Part shown: positions 52,269 to 62,430 of the stretch, in pieces
How positions within the stretch are numbered: position 1 is the stretch's first letter
How the letters are laid out: each line of letters begins with the position of its first letter
From: Nodularia sphaerocarpa UHCC 0038
GTDB lineage: Bacteria; Cyanobacteriota; Cyanobacteriia; Cyanobacteriales; Nostocaceae
Assembly: GCF_022376295.1 (NCBI RefSeq)
Contig: NZ_CP060140.1
Coordinates: 4,468,356 to 4,532,355 of the forward strand
Length of the DNA stretch: 64,000 bases
Direction of reading: 5' to 3'
Notes under the pieces: generated by a model
The model's input: the letters and a program-made list of their open reading frames with translations, nothing else
Told to the model about the DNA's origin: nothing
Database searches by the model: none
Position numbers and translations under genes: made by a program

Positions 52269-53033
52269 GTGCTATCTAGACTACGTGCTGATTTTCGCAT
52301 CATATTTGAACGTGACCCGGCTGCCCGTAACTGGTTAGAGGTCTTGTTTTGTTACCCAGGTTTGCAAGCCCTGCTATTCCACCGGGTGGCTCACTGGCTC
52401 TATCATCTTGGTCTGCCCTTTTTCCCCCGTTTAATTTCTCACACAGCTAGGTTTTTGACAGGAATCGAAATCCATCCAGGCGCAACAATTGGGCTGGGTG
52501 TGTTTATTGACCACGGTATGGGCGTGGTAATTGGTGAAACCGCCATAGTCGGCGATTATACGCTCATTTATCAAGGTGTCACCCTTGGAGGAACTGGTAA
52601 ACAAACCGGCAAGCGCCATCCCACAGTGGGGGAAAATGTCGTAGTCGGAGCCGGTGCAAAGGTGCTGGGCAATATTCACATAGGCAATAATGTCCGCATT
52701 GGCGCAGGGTCAGTTGTTCTCAGGGATGTACCTACTGATTGCACAGTGGTAGGCGTACCCGGTCGGGTTGTCTATCGTTCTGGTGCGAGAGTTGCGCCCC
52801 TAGAACACAACAACCTACCAGATTCCGAAGCTGAAGTAATTCGTGCCTTAGTAGATCGGATTGAATCGTTAGAACAACAAGTCCAAAATCTCCAAAACAA
52901 TCAGACTTCCCCAAAAACTCATGTTTTGGCTGTTTCTGTAGTTTCTCCCGAAAGTGAGTTGTTAAAAAATGCTCCCTTATGTAGCCTCAGAGATAAAGCA
53001 ATTCAGCAATTTCTCGATGGTGCAGGGATTTAA
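52269..53033 (+). CDS. cysE: Serine O-acetyltransferase
   Basis: A 254-residue CysE. The N-terminal helix is followed by a left-handed beta-helix: GIEIHPGATIGLGVFIDHGMGVVIG, VTLGGTGKQTGKRHPTVG, VGAGAKVLGNIHIG. Catalytic His and Asp in FIDHGMG. It makes O-acetylserine for cysteine. GTG start with a weak binding site. The ~90-residue tail beyond the hexapeptide domain is longer than usual and includes a short coiled coil. Confidence 0.94.
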   Translation: MLSRLRADFRIIFERDPAARNWLEVLFCYPGLQALLFHRVAHWLYHLGLPFFPRLISHTARFLTGIEIHPGATIGLGVFIDHGMGVVIGETAIVGDYTLIYQGVTLGGTGKQTGKRHPTVGENVVVGAGAKVLGNIHIGNNVRIGAGSVVLRDVPTDCTVVGVPGRVVYRSGARVAPLEHNNLPDSEAEVIRALVDRIESLEQQVQNLQNNQTSPKTHVLAVSVVSPESELLKNAPLCSLRDKAIQQFLDGAGI

Positions 53034-53100
53034 AGAGGCAGGGGGGCAGGGAGCAGAGAGCGGGGGGAGAAGACGGTAACTTCCCAATGACCAATGACTA

Positions 53101-53249
53101 AGGGACTTCCAAATAAAAAAACACCCAATCACCTAACGTAAAAAATCTCTCAAAGTCTCATAACTCTGTGTCCTCTGTGTCTCTGTGGTATGCGCTTCGC
53201 GCACGCTACGCGAACGTTTATTTGGATAATTTATTTTTTGGAACTCCCT
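53101..53249. mobile_element. MITE-like element with AGGGACTTCC ends
   Basis: The left end AGGGACTTCCAAATAAAAAA pairs with the right end TTATTTTTTGGAACTCCCT. AATGACCAATGACTA occurs on both sides, but this is also a short tandem-repeat motif. The core has CTCTGTGTCCTCTGTGTCTC and TGCGCTTCGCGCACGCTACG. Confidence 0.7.
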
Positions 53250-53261
53250 AATGACCAATGA

Positions 53262-53846
53262 CTAAGGATTGATGTCCGCGCTAGACCACTCCTGCTGCTC
53301 ATCGCGGCGGTAAATTCGGCGATTTTGTGGCTCACCCCGCAATTCTAAATGGTCTACCTCCAGGGGTTCGAGTAGCAGTAGACAAAAATTGGGCATCGGC
53401 TGGGCGGGATTAGGTGGTGATGATGGTTCAAAGGCTTCTGGTTGATCTACTCTAGGTTTACCAGGATGAGGCCAAGCAAATTGTAACCGCGCTGCATCAC
53501 TTAATTCTTGCCAAATTTTGATGCGGGCTGGTTGGATGGGGTGAGAATCATCTTCTCCGATTAAAGTTAAGCAGCCAGAAAGCCGAAATTGTTCTCGCGT
53601 GTTGGGGAAATACCAACAAATTTCTGCCCAAGGTTGTTTTTCTATTTGGTCAACTTTATCACTCCGGGCATCAGTAATAAATTTCAATTGGTTGCTATCT
53701 TCCAGAAAGCCACGAAAAACAACGGTACGGTTAGCAGGACGATTGTTTTCTCGGACTGTTGCTAGTTGTAGGTAACGGGCATAAACTAGGCTACGATTAC
53801 GATGGAGCGCACGGGCGATCGCACTTCGCCAAGGAGCAATGGACAT
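53262..53846 (-). CDS. PPOX-class FMN-binding protein (alr4036-type)
   Basis: A 194-residue split-barrel protein similar to pyridoxamine-phosphate oxidase: ARYLQLATVRENNRPANRTV, VFRGFLEDSNQLKFITDARS, WAEICWYFPNTREQFRLSG. It matches the cyanobacterial/plant alr4036-like PPOX group. Probably binds FMN; substrate unknown. Twelve bases downstream of the helicase gene. Confidence 0.85.
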   Translation of the reverse strand: MSIAPWRSAIARALHRNRSLVYARYLQLATVRENNRPANRTVVFRGFLEDSNQLKFITDARSDKVDQIEKQPWAEICWYFPNTREQFRLSGCLTLIGEDDSHPIQPARIKIWQELSDAARLQFAWPHPGKPRVDQPEAFEPSSPPNPAQPMPNFCLLLLEPLEVDHLELRGEPQNRRIYRRDEQQEWSSADINP

Positions 53847-53858
53847 GATTTTAATTAA

Positions 53859-56021
53859 CTACCAAAGTAAAATTTGCTGCTTAACTTGTAGAATATCTAA
53901 GTAATCCCCGATAAACGCTTTTCTTAACAGGGAATGAGGAATAAATTGATCATATTTTTGCAGTTCTGGGGCTTCTGCGGAACTGACTAAATCTTCTGCG
54001 CTAATTCTTTGTTCACACAGTGAAACAAGTTCTGTTTGCAGATATTTAAATTTATCTTTACCTAATTTGATTGTCAAATAATAAGGATTCACCCCACCAA
54101 TACTATTAATTTCTAACGATTCTCGACAAAGAGAATTAAGCAATCTTTCCAAAGTCCGGTAAGCCACTGTACCCATCCAAGGAAAGATGCAGCATTTACC
54201 TTTTTCTAATTGTAAAATATTTCCTTTATCTAATCCAGCATTTCGGGTCACTTGCCGAACTAAATTTAAACGTTCTTGAGCATTGTTTTGCAAGTAACTA
54301 TATTCTACATCTTCTAGTAATACTTGCCGCATCCTTTGCAAAACTCTGGTGTGAATACTACCACTACCACCCCGCCAATAAATAGTAGCTTTACCTGCTA
54401 CTTGCTTCACCAAAATTACCTTTTTTTTGAAGTCAACTTCTAAAACTTCCCAAGTTCTACCTGCTAAGGCGAATTGATTACCCACAGGGGTTGGTATGGA
54501 AATACTGCCAATTTCCGTTGTACCTTGCTTAACTGCATATTCTTGACTATCAGCAAACACAGCATAAAACTGAAATTTTCCGACTATCTTTTCTCCAGCC
54601 AAACCAATGATTAATTTACCTGTTTCTGTTTGCTGAATGTGGTCTATATCAATTAAATATTGTAATAATAGCTTAAATTCTGCCGAGGAAATAGCTGCAA
54701 AGGGTGATAAATTTAAAATTTGTTTAGCTAAAGCCGCAGGTGTCATTTCTCCTGTTGCTGCTAAAATACTCATTGTCTGATGATATAGCAAACTCAAAGG
54801 ATATTTAATCGGTTGTATTGGTTCAATCCAACGTTCTTCTAGATAAAGTTGAATAATGGCAATACATTGTAAAAGTTGCCAAGGAATTTGTTCTGGTAAA
54901 GGTGCTTCAGCTAATGGTTGATTTTCACCACAAATCAAGCGCATATCAGCAGGTTCACCTCTTCTCCCACTGCGTCCTAAACGTTGTAAAAAACTAGCAA
55001 CAGACAAAGGCGATTCTAACTGAATAACTCGCTCTAAATGACCAATATCTATGCCTAATTCTAAAGTTAGAGTAGCAGCAGTTACAGCCGGATTTTGGGG
55101 TTCGCGCATGGCATTTTCCGCAGCTTGGCGTAAGCTAGCAGAAATACTGCCATGATGTACGTGATAGATGTCTGGTAATGCTTGTTCTGTAGCAATTCGG
55201 CGTAAAGATGCAATTACTGATTCAGTTTGGGTGCGATTATTCGCAAAAATCAGACATTTACGAGATTTGCTGAGGTTAAAAATATATTTCTCGTAAGTTG
55301 TGGCTTCTGATTCATCGATTTCATTATTCAGATAAAAATGTTCTACAGTCAGCTTAATTTGGCGTTTTTCGGCTGTGATATTCGGGGTAATTACAGGCTT
55401 GTCACTTCCAGAACGTAACCACTCTTCAGCCATTGCATAATTACCCAGGGTTGCTGATAAACCAATGCGGCGGGGTTGGGTTTTTGTCAAGTTGGCTAAA
55501 CGCTGTAATTGGCAAATAATTTGACAACCACGTTCAGAACCCATAAAAGAATGGATTTCGTCAATGATCACAAATCGTAAATCACCAAATAAGCGCATCA
55601 AATCATTATTCTTGTTAATTAACAAACTTTCTAAAGATTCTGGCGTAATTTGCAGAACGCCTTGGGGATTCTTAATCAGTTTATTTTTGCGACTTTGTGC
55701 GACATCACCATGCCAATGCCATACTGGAATATCTGCTGTTTTCAGCAAGTCGTTGAGGCGTTCAAATTGGTCATTAATTAAAGCTTTGATCGGACCAATA
55801 TATAATACACCGATACTTTTAGCGGGTTTTTCATGTAATAGAGTCAATACTGGTAAAAATGCTGCTTCTGTTTTTCCCGACGCTGTTGCAGCCGCAATTA
55901 GCAAATGAGCATCGGTGTTAAATATAACTTCAGAAGCTGCTAATTGTACTGGTCGTAATTCAGTCCAATTGTGATGGTAGATGTATTCTTGGATAAAGGG
56001 TGCAAGTCTTGAAAAGGTCAT
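53859..56021 (-). CDS. DEAD/DEAH-box helicase (Lhr-like)
   Basis: A 720-residue SF2 helicase. Motif I is AATASGKTEA, motif II DEIH, motif III SAT (GLSATLGN), motif VI QRLGRSGRRG. Residues 1-400 form the two RecA lobes, followed by a winged-helix and DSH-like accessory part resembling Lhr and ATP-dependent DNA helicases in defence or repair operons. No methylase or nuclease is adjacent, so repair or RNA work cannot be told apart. Confidence 0.85.
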   Translation of the reverse strand: MTFSRLAPFIQEYIYHHNWTELRPVQLAASEVIFNTDAHLLIAAATASGKTEAAFLPVLTLLHEKPAKSIGVLYIGPIKALINDQFERLNDLLKTADIPVWHWHGDVAQSRKNKLIKNPQGVLQITPESLESLLINKNNDLMRLFGDLRFVIIDEIHSFMGSERGCQIICQLQRLANLTKTQPRRIGLSATLGNYAMAEEWLRSGSDKPVITPNITAEKRQIKLTVEHFYLNNEIDESEATTYEKYIFNLSKSRKCLIFANNRTQTESVIASLRRIATEQALPDIYHVHHGSISASLRQAAENAMREPQNPAVTAATLTLELGIDIGHLERVIQLESPLSVASFLQRLGRSGRRGEPADMRLICGENQPLAEAPLPEQIPWQLLQCIAIIQLYLEERWIEPIQPIKYPLSLLYHQTMSILAATGEMTPAALAKQILNLSPFAAISSAEFKLLLQYLIDIDHIQQTETGKLIIGLAGEKIVGKFQFYAVFADSQEYAVKQGTTEIGSISIPTPVGNQFALAGRTWEVLEVDFKKKVILVKQVAGKATIYWRGGSGSIHTRVLQRMRQVLLEDVEYSYLQNNAQERLNLVRQVTRNAGLDKGNILQLEKGKCCIFPWMGTVAYRTLERLLNSLCRESLEINSIGGVNPYYLTIKLGKDKFKYLQTELVSLCEQRISAEDLVSSAEAPELQKYDQFIPHSLLRKAFIGDYLDILQVKQQILLW

Positions 56022-56042
56022 TCGTCATGAATATAGATAAAA

Positions 56043-56106
56043 GTTCGTAGTCAGGGCTTTAGCCCTTGAGAAATTTGCAAGAGAGCGATAAATCGCTCAC
56101 TACGAA
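56043..56106. repeat. GTTCGTAGT/ACTACGAAC inverted repeat with CTTTAG core
   Basis: Ends GTTCGTAGT and ACTACGAAC. Inside are GGGCTTTAGCCC and GCGATAAATCGC palindromes. Related copies lie at 11109 and 63027. Confidence 0.75.
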
Positions 56107-56141
56107 CAAAATTTATTTGACATTTAATTATTTATACCAAC

Positions 56142-57356
56142 TTAGTTCAAAAATTTCTCCACAGTCCGCACAAATATTTCTACACCCATTGCTAAGGCAG
56201 TTTCATCAAAATCAAATCGGGGGTGATGATGGGGATAGGCTAAATTTTTCTCAGAGTTTGCAGATCCGAGGAAGAAATAACAACCAGGAACTTCTTGTAA
56301 GAAAAATGACATATCTTCACCGCCCATAGTTTGGCATTCTGGGACAATACCGATAGGGGTTTCAATCACTTCTTCTGCCACTGATTTCACCAGTGCTGCT
56401 ATACCCGCATCATTGATGACTGGTGGATAAAGACTCCAGTATTCTAAGTCATATTTTGCACCATGACTTTGACAGACTCCGGCGATGATTTGCTCAACTC
56501 GCTGGTGAAAAAATCCTTTAAAATCAGGGTTAAAGTACCTGATAGTCCCACTCATCTGGGCTTTATCTGCAATGATATTCAGCTTTGTGCCGGCATGAAG
56601 TTCGCCCACTGTCACCACGGCTGAATCAATGGGGTTGACGTTACGGGCGACAATGGTTTGTAAGGCATTGACTATTTGGGCGGCAACGACGATAGAATCA
56701 ATGGTTTGATGCGGCATAGCACCATGTCCACCTTTACCGAAAATGGTGCAATTAAAGCATTCTACAGATGCCATTAATGGACCAGGACGGACACCTACTG
56801 TACCCAATGGTAAATTATTCCATAAATGTAACCCGATAATTGCATCCACATCAGGGTTTTTTAGTACCCCGGCTGCAATCATGGGTTTTGCACCACCTGG
56901 CCCTTCTTCGGCTGGCTGGAAGATGATTTTTACTGTCCCGCTAAAATCGTGCCGATGCTTGTGAAGATGGTAAGCTGTACCAAGTGCGATCGCAGTATGT
57001 CCATCATGTCCACAAGCATGCATCACTCCATCATGTTGCGATTTATAGGGAACCTCATTCAGTTCTTGAATTGGCAAAGCATCCATATCAGCCCGAATCG
57101 CCAATACTTTCTCCGAACCGGGTTTGTTTCCCTTGATAATAGCCACAATACCAGTTTCAGCTATGCCAGTTTCATGCTCAATTCCCCATGCTTGCAACTG
57201 GCTGGAAACTAACTCAGCCGTGAGTTTTTCTTTAAACCCCAACTCTGGTTTTTGATGCAGTCGCCGCCGCCATTCTACTAATCGCGGTTGCAATGAGCGA
57301 ATTTCCAGACGAACGCGAGATAAATCAACAGAAGAGTTGGGAAAAGTGGAAACCAT
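56142..57356 (-). CDS. M20 family amidohydrolase
   Basis: A 404-residue zinc amidohydrolase: RRLHQKPELGFKE, HACGHDGHTAIALG, FQPAEEGPGGAKPM and GGEDMSFF. It belongs to the IAA-amino-acid hydrolase/HipO branch, cleaving N-acyl amino acids; the natural substrate is unknown. ATG 57356 is preferred; the longer frame starts at TTG. Confidence 0.92.
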   Translation of the reverse strand: MVSTFPNSSVDLSRVRLEIRSLQPRLVEWRRRLHQKPELGFKEKLTAELVSSQLQAWGIEHETGIAETGIVAIIKGNKPGSEKVLAIRADMDALPIQELNEVPYKSQHDGVMHACGHDGHTAIALGTAYHLHKHRHDFSGTVKIIFQPAEEGPGGAKPMIAAGVLKNPDVDAIIGLHLWNNLPLGTVGVRPGPLMASVECFNCTIFGKGGHGAMPHQTIDSIVVAAQIVNALQTIVARNVNPIDSAVVTVGELHAGTKLNIIADKAQMSGTIRYFNPDFKGFFHQRVEQIIAGVCQSHGAKYDLEYWSLYPPVINDAGIAALVKSVAEEVIETPIGIVPECQTMGGEDMSFFLQEVPGCYFFLGSANSEKNLAYPHHHPRFDFDETALAMGVEIFVRTVEKFLN

Positions 57357-57477
57357 GATCAAAACAAGCTCGTTTCAGTAAAGCTAACTGAGGATATTTT
57401 CCTAGTTTAATCCTTCCACAAAAGTTCAGCGTGGATATTTCATCTGTGTTTTTTGAGGAATGGGGATTTAATACACT

Positions 57478-57600
57478 AACCTCACCCCCAACCCCTCTCC
57501 TTGCTTTCGCGTAGCGTCTCCCTCTTCTCCCAAAGGGAGAGGCTAACGCCTGCCGTAGGATGCCCGAAGGGCTGTAGGGAGAAGGAGAGGGGAGACTTTG
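57478..57600. repeat. CTCACCCCCAACCCCTCTCC dispersed repeat
   Basis: Ends CCCAACCCCTCTCC and GGAGAGGGGAG. The interior has GCGTAGCGTCTCCCTC and AGGGAGAGGCTAACGC. The same ends occur in a shorter form at 9483. Confidence 0.75.
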
Positions 57601-57616
57601 CGAGTCAAAGGCTACA

Positions 57617-58303
57617 TTAGCTTAATCTTTCCCAATCAAGATTTGATGCTACTTGAGCGAGTTTATCCAAATCTTCTAAATTATCTAAATAAGGCAAACA
57701 ACCTAAAACTGGTGTATGAGTCAGAGATTGAATCAAATCTGATGGTGTCCAGTCGGCTATTTCGGCATCTGTACGGGGTTGTACACAGTTAAGCACAATA
57801 CCTTTGAGATTTACCTTTGATTGCCTAGCCAATGCTACATTCGCCACGGCTTGAGCGATCGCACCTAATCGGACTGGTACTACCAATACCGTCGGTAAAC
57901 GCCATTCCCCGGCTAAATCAGCCACTGTCAACTCATCAGTGATTGGTGAACCTAAACCACCCAAGGCTTCTACTAGAACGAAATCACGCTGCGATCGCAA
58001 CTTAGAAAAAGCTTGCCAAACCACAGCCAAATCCACGCTCCGATTTTCTCGTGCTGCGGCGATGGGAGGGGCTAGGGGTGCATCAAAATACAAAGGTGTA
58101 ATTTCTTCAGCAGATTGCTCTAAAGAAAATAACTTTTGATATAATTCGCGATCGCCTATCCCCGATTGAATCGGCTTCATAATTCCCCAGCTACGCTGCG
58201 GATAATACTTTTGCCAATAGGCTGCCAACGCTGTGGTTAAAACAGTTTTGCCAGCCTCCGTATCAGTACCACTAATCAGTAATGTGTTCAACAATCTCTT
58301 CAA
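57617..58303 (-). CDS. bioD: Dethiobiotin synthetase
   Basis: A 228-residue ATP-dependent enzyme: P-loop SGTDTEAGKTVL, MKPIQSG, VEALGGLGSPI. It closes the ureido ring of biotin. No ATG start precedes the domain: TTG at 58303 or 58291 is the only choice, with GAAGAGA just upstream of the latter. Confidence 0.9.
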   Translation of the reverse strand: MKRLLNTLLISGTDTEAGKTVLTTALAAYWQKYYPQRSWGIMKPIQSGIGDRELYQKLFSLEQSAEEITPLYFDAPLAPPIAAARENRSVDLAVVWQAFSKLRSQRDFVLVEALGGLGSPITDELTVADLAGEWRLPTVLVVPVRLGAIAQAVANVALARQSKVNLKGIVLNCVQPRTDAEIADWTPSDLIQSLTHTPVLGCLPYLDNLEDLDKLAQVASNLDWERLS

Positions 58304-58356
58304 CGATTACTTTCTAAATATGCACAGTTTCTACCAATTATAATACATCCCAGGCA

Positions 58357-60045
58357 CTATAACTCTGGCTGGCTATCAGTAGGAGTGTTATTTTCCCCGC
58401 CAAAATCTGGTTTAGGTATGGGCGGTACTGTCAGTGTTGGCGTGGGAAGTGGAGTTTCTGTTGGAGTTTCTGTTGGTGTGGGGATAGGAATAAAGATTGG
58501 TGTTGGTGTTGGTGTTGGTGTTGGTGTTGGTATAACTGGGTTTTCTAATGCCACATTGAGACTGTAATCACTTTCGGCAATTTCTGGCTGTGGAATTAAC
58601 TGAATAATATATCTACCAGTAATCGGCAATATTCCCTCATAGCTTGTTACTTGTTCGGAATTAATCTCAATTGGTTCTTGATTTCCATCTAAGACTGTGA
58701 GTAAAATACCACTTCCTTGGTCAATAGATGCCGTTAACTTGGCTCCTTCTTCGCCAAAAAATGTGTACTGAATGATTTGATTTTCCTTGATAGTGTCTTC
58801 AACAGTAGTAATATCAGATGCTTTCAATATCAGTCGTCTACTAAATACCACAGGTTCAACACTGGTGGGAGTGGGTTCTGGTGTTAGTTCTAGAGTGGGT
58901 TCTGGTGTAGGTGTTTCCTCGCCAGTCACAACTGGTGAAGGAAAAGTTTGTGGCGGTGTAGCCTCTAGTGGTTGATTTTGTTGACTGCGGATAGAACTGA
59001 CTAATCCCCAAGAACCGACTCCCGCTAAAATTACCACTGCACTACCAATAGCTCCAAGTGCGAATGGACTATCTAAAATTGAGCTAGAGCGACTGGGTGA
59101 AATTACTGGCTCAGGTTTGCGGGGTGAAATCGTTGGTGGTACTGAGTCGGGACGACGACCAACAGCCATTGTTTGGACTTGGGATAATTCAGGAGTAGGA
59201 ATACTGGGTTTTTGCAGAATCTGTAATGCTTTGATGACATCAGCCGCACTATGGAAGCGATCGCCAGGTAGATGATTTAACATTTTATTGATAACTTGGG
59301 CAAATTGTGCATTCACCTGTACCAACTCTTGCCAATTCCAACTTAGTTGAGTGACATCAAATAAATCACTTGGTTCTTTCCCAGTCAACAAAACTATCCC
59401 TGTAACAGCTAGTGCAAATAAATCACTATGAGGGTAAGCTTGCCCTGATTGCATTTGTTCACTGGGAGCAAAACCTAATTTACCCACCGTAGTCACTGGC
59501 GTGGTGCTATCTGGAAACTGTAAACGCGTTGCTAATTCTTTCACCACTCCAAAGTCAATTAACACCGGCTGAGAATCGCGATCGCGCAAAATAATATTTT
59601 CCGGTGAGATATCCCCATGAATAATCCCTCGACTATGAATATGCTCTAAAACCAACAGCAAAGAGCCAATTAACTGCAATACTTCTGCCTCAGCGAAAGT
59701 TTTACCAGCCTCTAAACGCTCACTCAGCAAACTCCGGTAAGTTTTACCAGCAACGTAGTCCTCCACTAAAAATAAACGTTGGGATTGTGCAAACTTTTCC
59801 CGAAATTTAGGCACTTGTGAATGCTCTATTTGATATAAAATTGCAGCTTCTCCCTGGAAAAGTGCTTGTGCTTTCTCCCAAGCATCAGCCTCCGTCGGTG
59901 AAATCAATTCTTTGATGGCGCAAAATTCGTTAAAGCGTCGCTGATCTTCCGCCAAATAAGTTCTGCCAAATTCCCCTTGTCCGAGAATTTGGATAATTCG
60001 ATAACGGTCTTGCAGGATAGAACCAACTGTCATGGGTGCTTGCAT
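58357..60045 (-). CDS. Serine/threonine protein kinase with membrane anchor
   Basis: A 562-residue Hanks-type kinase. The Gly loop is GQGEFGRTY, with Lys45 (CAIKE) and the catalytic loop IIHGDISPENI (Asp145, HGD instead of HRD), DFG Asp164. A membrane helix is at ~325-350. The outer part has a Thr/Pro-rich linker, a PPC-like beta domain (~395-500) and a TPTPTPTP tail encoded by simple repeats at about 58497-58532. Monocistronic. Confidence 0.92.
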   Translation of the reverse strand: MQAPMTVGSILQDRYRIIQILGQGEFGRTYLAEDQRRFNEFCAIKELISPTEADAWEKAQALFQGEAAILYQIEHSQVPKFREKFAQSQRLFLVEDYVAGKTYRSLLSERLEAGKTFAEAEVLQLIGSLLLVLEHIHSRGIIHGDISPENIILRDRDSQPVLIDFGVVKELATRLQFPDSTTPVTTVGKLGFAPSEQMQSGQAYPHSDLFALAVTGIVLLTGKEPSDLFDVTQLSWNWQELVQVNAQFAQVINKMLNHLPGDRFHSAADVIKALQILQKPSIPTPELSQVQTMAVGRRPDSVPPTISPRKPEPVISPSRSSSILDSPFALGAIGSAVVILAGVGSWGLVSSIRSQQNQPLEATPPQTFPSPVVTGEETPTPEPTLELTPEPTPTSVEPVVFSRRLILKASDITTVEDTIKENQIIQYTFFGEEGAKLTASIDQGSGILLTVLDGNQEPIEINSEQVTSYEGILPITGRYIIQLIPQPEIAESDYSLNVALENPVIPTPTPTPTPTPIFIPIPTPTETPTETPLPTPTLTVPPIPKPDFGGENNTPTDSQPEL

Positions 60046-60627
60046 GATTAATTAAATGTAATAGCAACTGGGGAGTAATAAATTACGTGTTATTACTTAC
60101 TAAATAAGTATTTTAAGACTTATTTGACTGGATTTTTCCACTCTTCTCTCAATAAGTAGGTGTGAAAAATGCACAAAATGCACTCTGATGGCAATTGACA
60201 AACTAGCTGCGGACGATGAATTTCAGCGTTTTTTCTGGGTTTTTTAGTCAAGAGCCGACAGGTAAAAACCACCATGTAGAAATAGCATCTGCCCTCAACC
60301 ATCACAACTCACACTAGCTAAATTTGCCACCCCCAAGAAATTTGTGGCTGATTTACTATCAAAAATATAGTCTGCTAGTTTATAATTTTGCAGCTAGTAT
60401 CATAGAGTAATGAGTAAATGTTCAACTTTCCTTGAAGAATTTATGCGCCAGTGTTGCTACTGTTTCTGTCCCAACAATGGTTTGTTCACCAAAAGGACTA
60501 CAACATGAGCCAAAAATAATTATATTGAGAAATGTTTAAAGTTTTTATGGAAGCTTTAAAAAAACTCACAGATGTTTTTTTAGGCCATTTCAGTTAAATC
60601 TGCTAAATATCTAATGATAATATTGCC
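60046..60627. other. Intergenic region between kinase and prs
   Basis: AT-rich, about 580 bases, holding the divergent promoters of the kinase gene and prs. No repeats, RNA gene or coding frame with support was seen. Confidence 0.5.
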
Positions 60628-61644
60628 ATGAATGCACATCGAGGTTCTGCTGTGCTGAGTTCTGCAAGTTTAAAGGTGCAACCAGCTGCCACAGGAGTGA
60701 CTGAAAATCATCGCCTGCGGCTATTTTCTGGCTCTGCCAATGTACCACTGTCTCAAGAAGTTGCTCGTTACCTGGGTATGGACTTGGGGCCAATGATTCG
60801 CAAAAGGTTCGCCGATGGAGAACTATACGTTCAAATCCAAGAATCAATTCGGGGTTGTGATGTTTATTTAATCCAGCCAACTTGTCAACCTGTTAATGAC
60901 CACTTGATGGAATTGCTGATTATGGTTGATGCTTGTCGTCGGGCTTCTGCACGACAGGTAACAGCAGTAATTCCCTATTATGGCTATGCTCGCGCTGACC
61001 GCAAAACGGCAGGACGAGAGTCAATTACCGCCAAATTGGTGGCTAACCTGATTGCTAAAGCCGGGGCTAGTCGGGTTTTGGCTATGGATTTGCACTCGGC
61101 GCAAATTCAAGGTTATTTTGATATACCTTTTGATCATGTTTACGGTTCGCCTGTAATTTTCGATTATCTGGCTAGTAAACAACTTTCTGATGTTGTTGTT
61201 GTTTCTCCCGATGTCGGCGGTGTAGCACGCGCTAGAGCGTTTGCTAAAAAGCTGAATGATGCGCCTTTGGCTATTATCGATAAACGTCGTCAGGCTCATA
61301 ATGTGGCTGAAGTGATGAATGTCATCGGTGATGTGAAGGGCAAAACAGCCATTTTGGTGGATGACATGATCGATACTGGCGGCACAATTAGCGAAGGCGC
61401 ACGGTTGCTGCGTCAAGAAGGTGCAAGTCAAGTATATGCTTGTGCCACTCACGCTGTTTTTTCTCCACCGGCAAAGGATCGTTTGTCAAGTGGTTTGTTT
61501 GAGGAAGTTATCGTTACTAACACGATTCCCATCCCAGAACACAATCGCTTTCCAGAATTAGTCGTGCTTTCCGTCGCTAATCTCTTAGGGGAAACCATCT
61601 GGCGGATTCACGAAGATACTTCAGTAAGTAGTATGTTCCGCTAG
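60628..61644 (+). CDS. prs: Ribose-phosphate pyrophosphokinase (PRPP synthase)
   Basis: A 338-residue class I PRPP synthase: FSGSANVPLSQEVARYLG, RFADGELYVQIQESIRG, YYGYARADRKT (ATP loop), DLHSAQIQGYFDIPFDH, VSPDVGGVARARAFA, and the PRPP-binding loop LVDDMIDTGGTI. It makes PRPP for nucleotides, His and Trp. The N-terminus is about 25 residues longer than in E. coli, as usual in cyanobacteria. Confidence 0.97.
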   Translation: MNAHRGSAVLSSASLKVQPAATGVTENHRLRLFSGSANVPLSQEVARYLGMDLGPMIRKRFADGELYVQIQESIRGCDVYLIQPTCQPVNDHLMELLIMVDACRRASARQVTAVIPYYGYARADRKTAGRESITAKLVANLIAKAGASRVLAMDLHSAQIQGYFDIPFDHVYGSPVIFDYLASKQLSDVVVVSPDVGGVARARAFAKKLNDAPLAIIDKRRQAHNVAEVMNVIGDVKGKTAILVDDMIDTGGTISEGARLLRQEGASQVYACATHAVFSPPAKDRLSSGLFEEVIVTNTIPIPEHNRFPELVVLSVANLLGETIWRIHEDTSVSSMFR

Positions 61645-61692
61645 GAAACACAATACTGTTTTTGTAGTTACAATTTGGTATCCAAAAAATGA

Positions 61693-61738
61693 TGAAGTTT
61701 GAAGTATGGATTTTTCCGCCTTCAGCCTTCATTTTTTA
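61693..61738 (+). terminator. Possible prs terminator
   Basis: TGAAGTTTGAAG and CTTCAGCCTTCA pair in a 12-bp stem with two internal mismatches, followed by T6. It overlaps the end of the convergent HD gene. Confidence 0.5.
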
Positions 61739-62301
61739 TTAGCAGTTTGTCGTTCAATTTCTGTCACCACTCGTTCTAATTCTTGAACTAGGGGCGTATT
61801 TCCCCTCTTGGTAAAGGCATCCACAAGGGCGCGATAATACCAAAGAGTTCCTTCTCTACCTCCTTGAAAACGTTCCCAAAGTGATTCGCCTATGACGCGA
61901 TAATCTTTGAGAATTGATTGGGCGTTGTAGAGTTTATCGGCTGCTGATACCAGTAATACTGAGGGTGAGGCGGTGGCAATGTGAGCAATATAAGCTTCTT
62001 TGCGCTGTCTCCAAGGTGGTTTGGGTGTGGTGTCGGCATCCGTACAACCATTGACTATGGCTGTGACATTTTCTCCAAAGCGGCGACAAATTTCGGCTCG
62101 TGTGGCATCTCCTCCTTGGTCTTCTATGGCATCATGTAATAGGGCAGAAATGGCTTCATCTTCGTTGGCTCCATATTCTAAAGCTATACTGGCAGTACCT
62201 AATAAGTGGGCAATGTAGGGGACTCCTGAGCCTTTACGCACTTGTTTGGCGTGGAGTTGGGTGGCGTAGGTTAGCGCTGCGGTGAAGCGTTCTGTGAGCA
62301 T
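61729..62301 (-). CDS. HD-domain phosphohydrolase (RelA/SpoT hydrolase-like)
   Basis: A 190-residue single HD domain: VPYIAHLLGTASI (His), ALLHDAIEDQGG (His-Asp), SAADKLYNAQSIL (Asp), a metal site as in SpoT or MESH1. There is no synthetase, TGS or ACT domain. It could hydrolyse ppGpp-like nucleotides, but activity is inferred from family only. Convergent with prs. Confidence 0.85.
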   Translation of the reverse strand: MLTERFTAALTYATQLHAKQVRKGSGVPYIAHLLGTASIALEYGANEDEAISALLHDAIEDQGGDATRAEICRRFGENVTAIVNGCTDADTTPKPPWRQRKEAYIAHIATASPSVLLVSAADKLYNAQSILKDYRVIGESLWERFQGGREGTLWYYRALVDAFTKRGNTPLVQELERVVTEIERQTANKK

Positions 62302-62430
62302 TTTTTTTATTATGCGCTGGTGTTGAGGTTTATTTTAAACGAACCACAGAGGCGCAGAGGACACAGAGGAGGAGAAAACTGAGTTATTGAAGTCAGCCTA
62401 AAATGGAAGTGTCTATAAACCCGCATCATC

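Noticed and set aside
58385..58975. Valine/glycine-rich plus-strand reading frames
   Set aside because: They are antisense shadows of the Thr/Pro repeats in the kinase gene.
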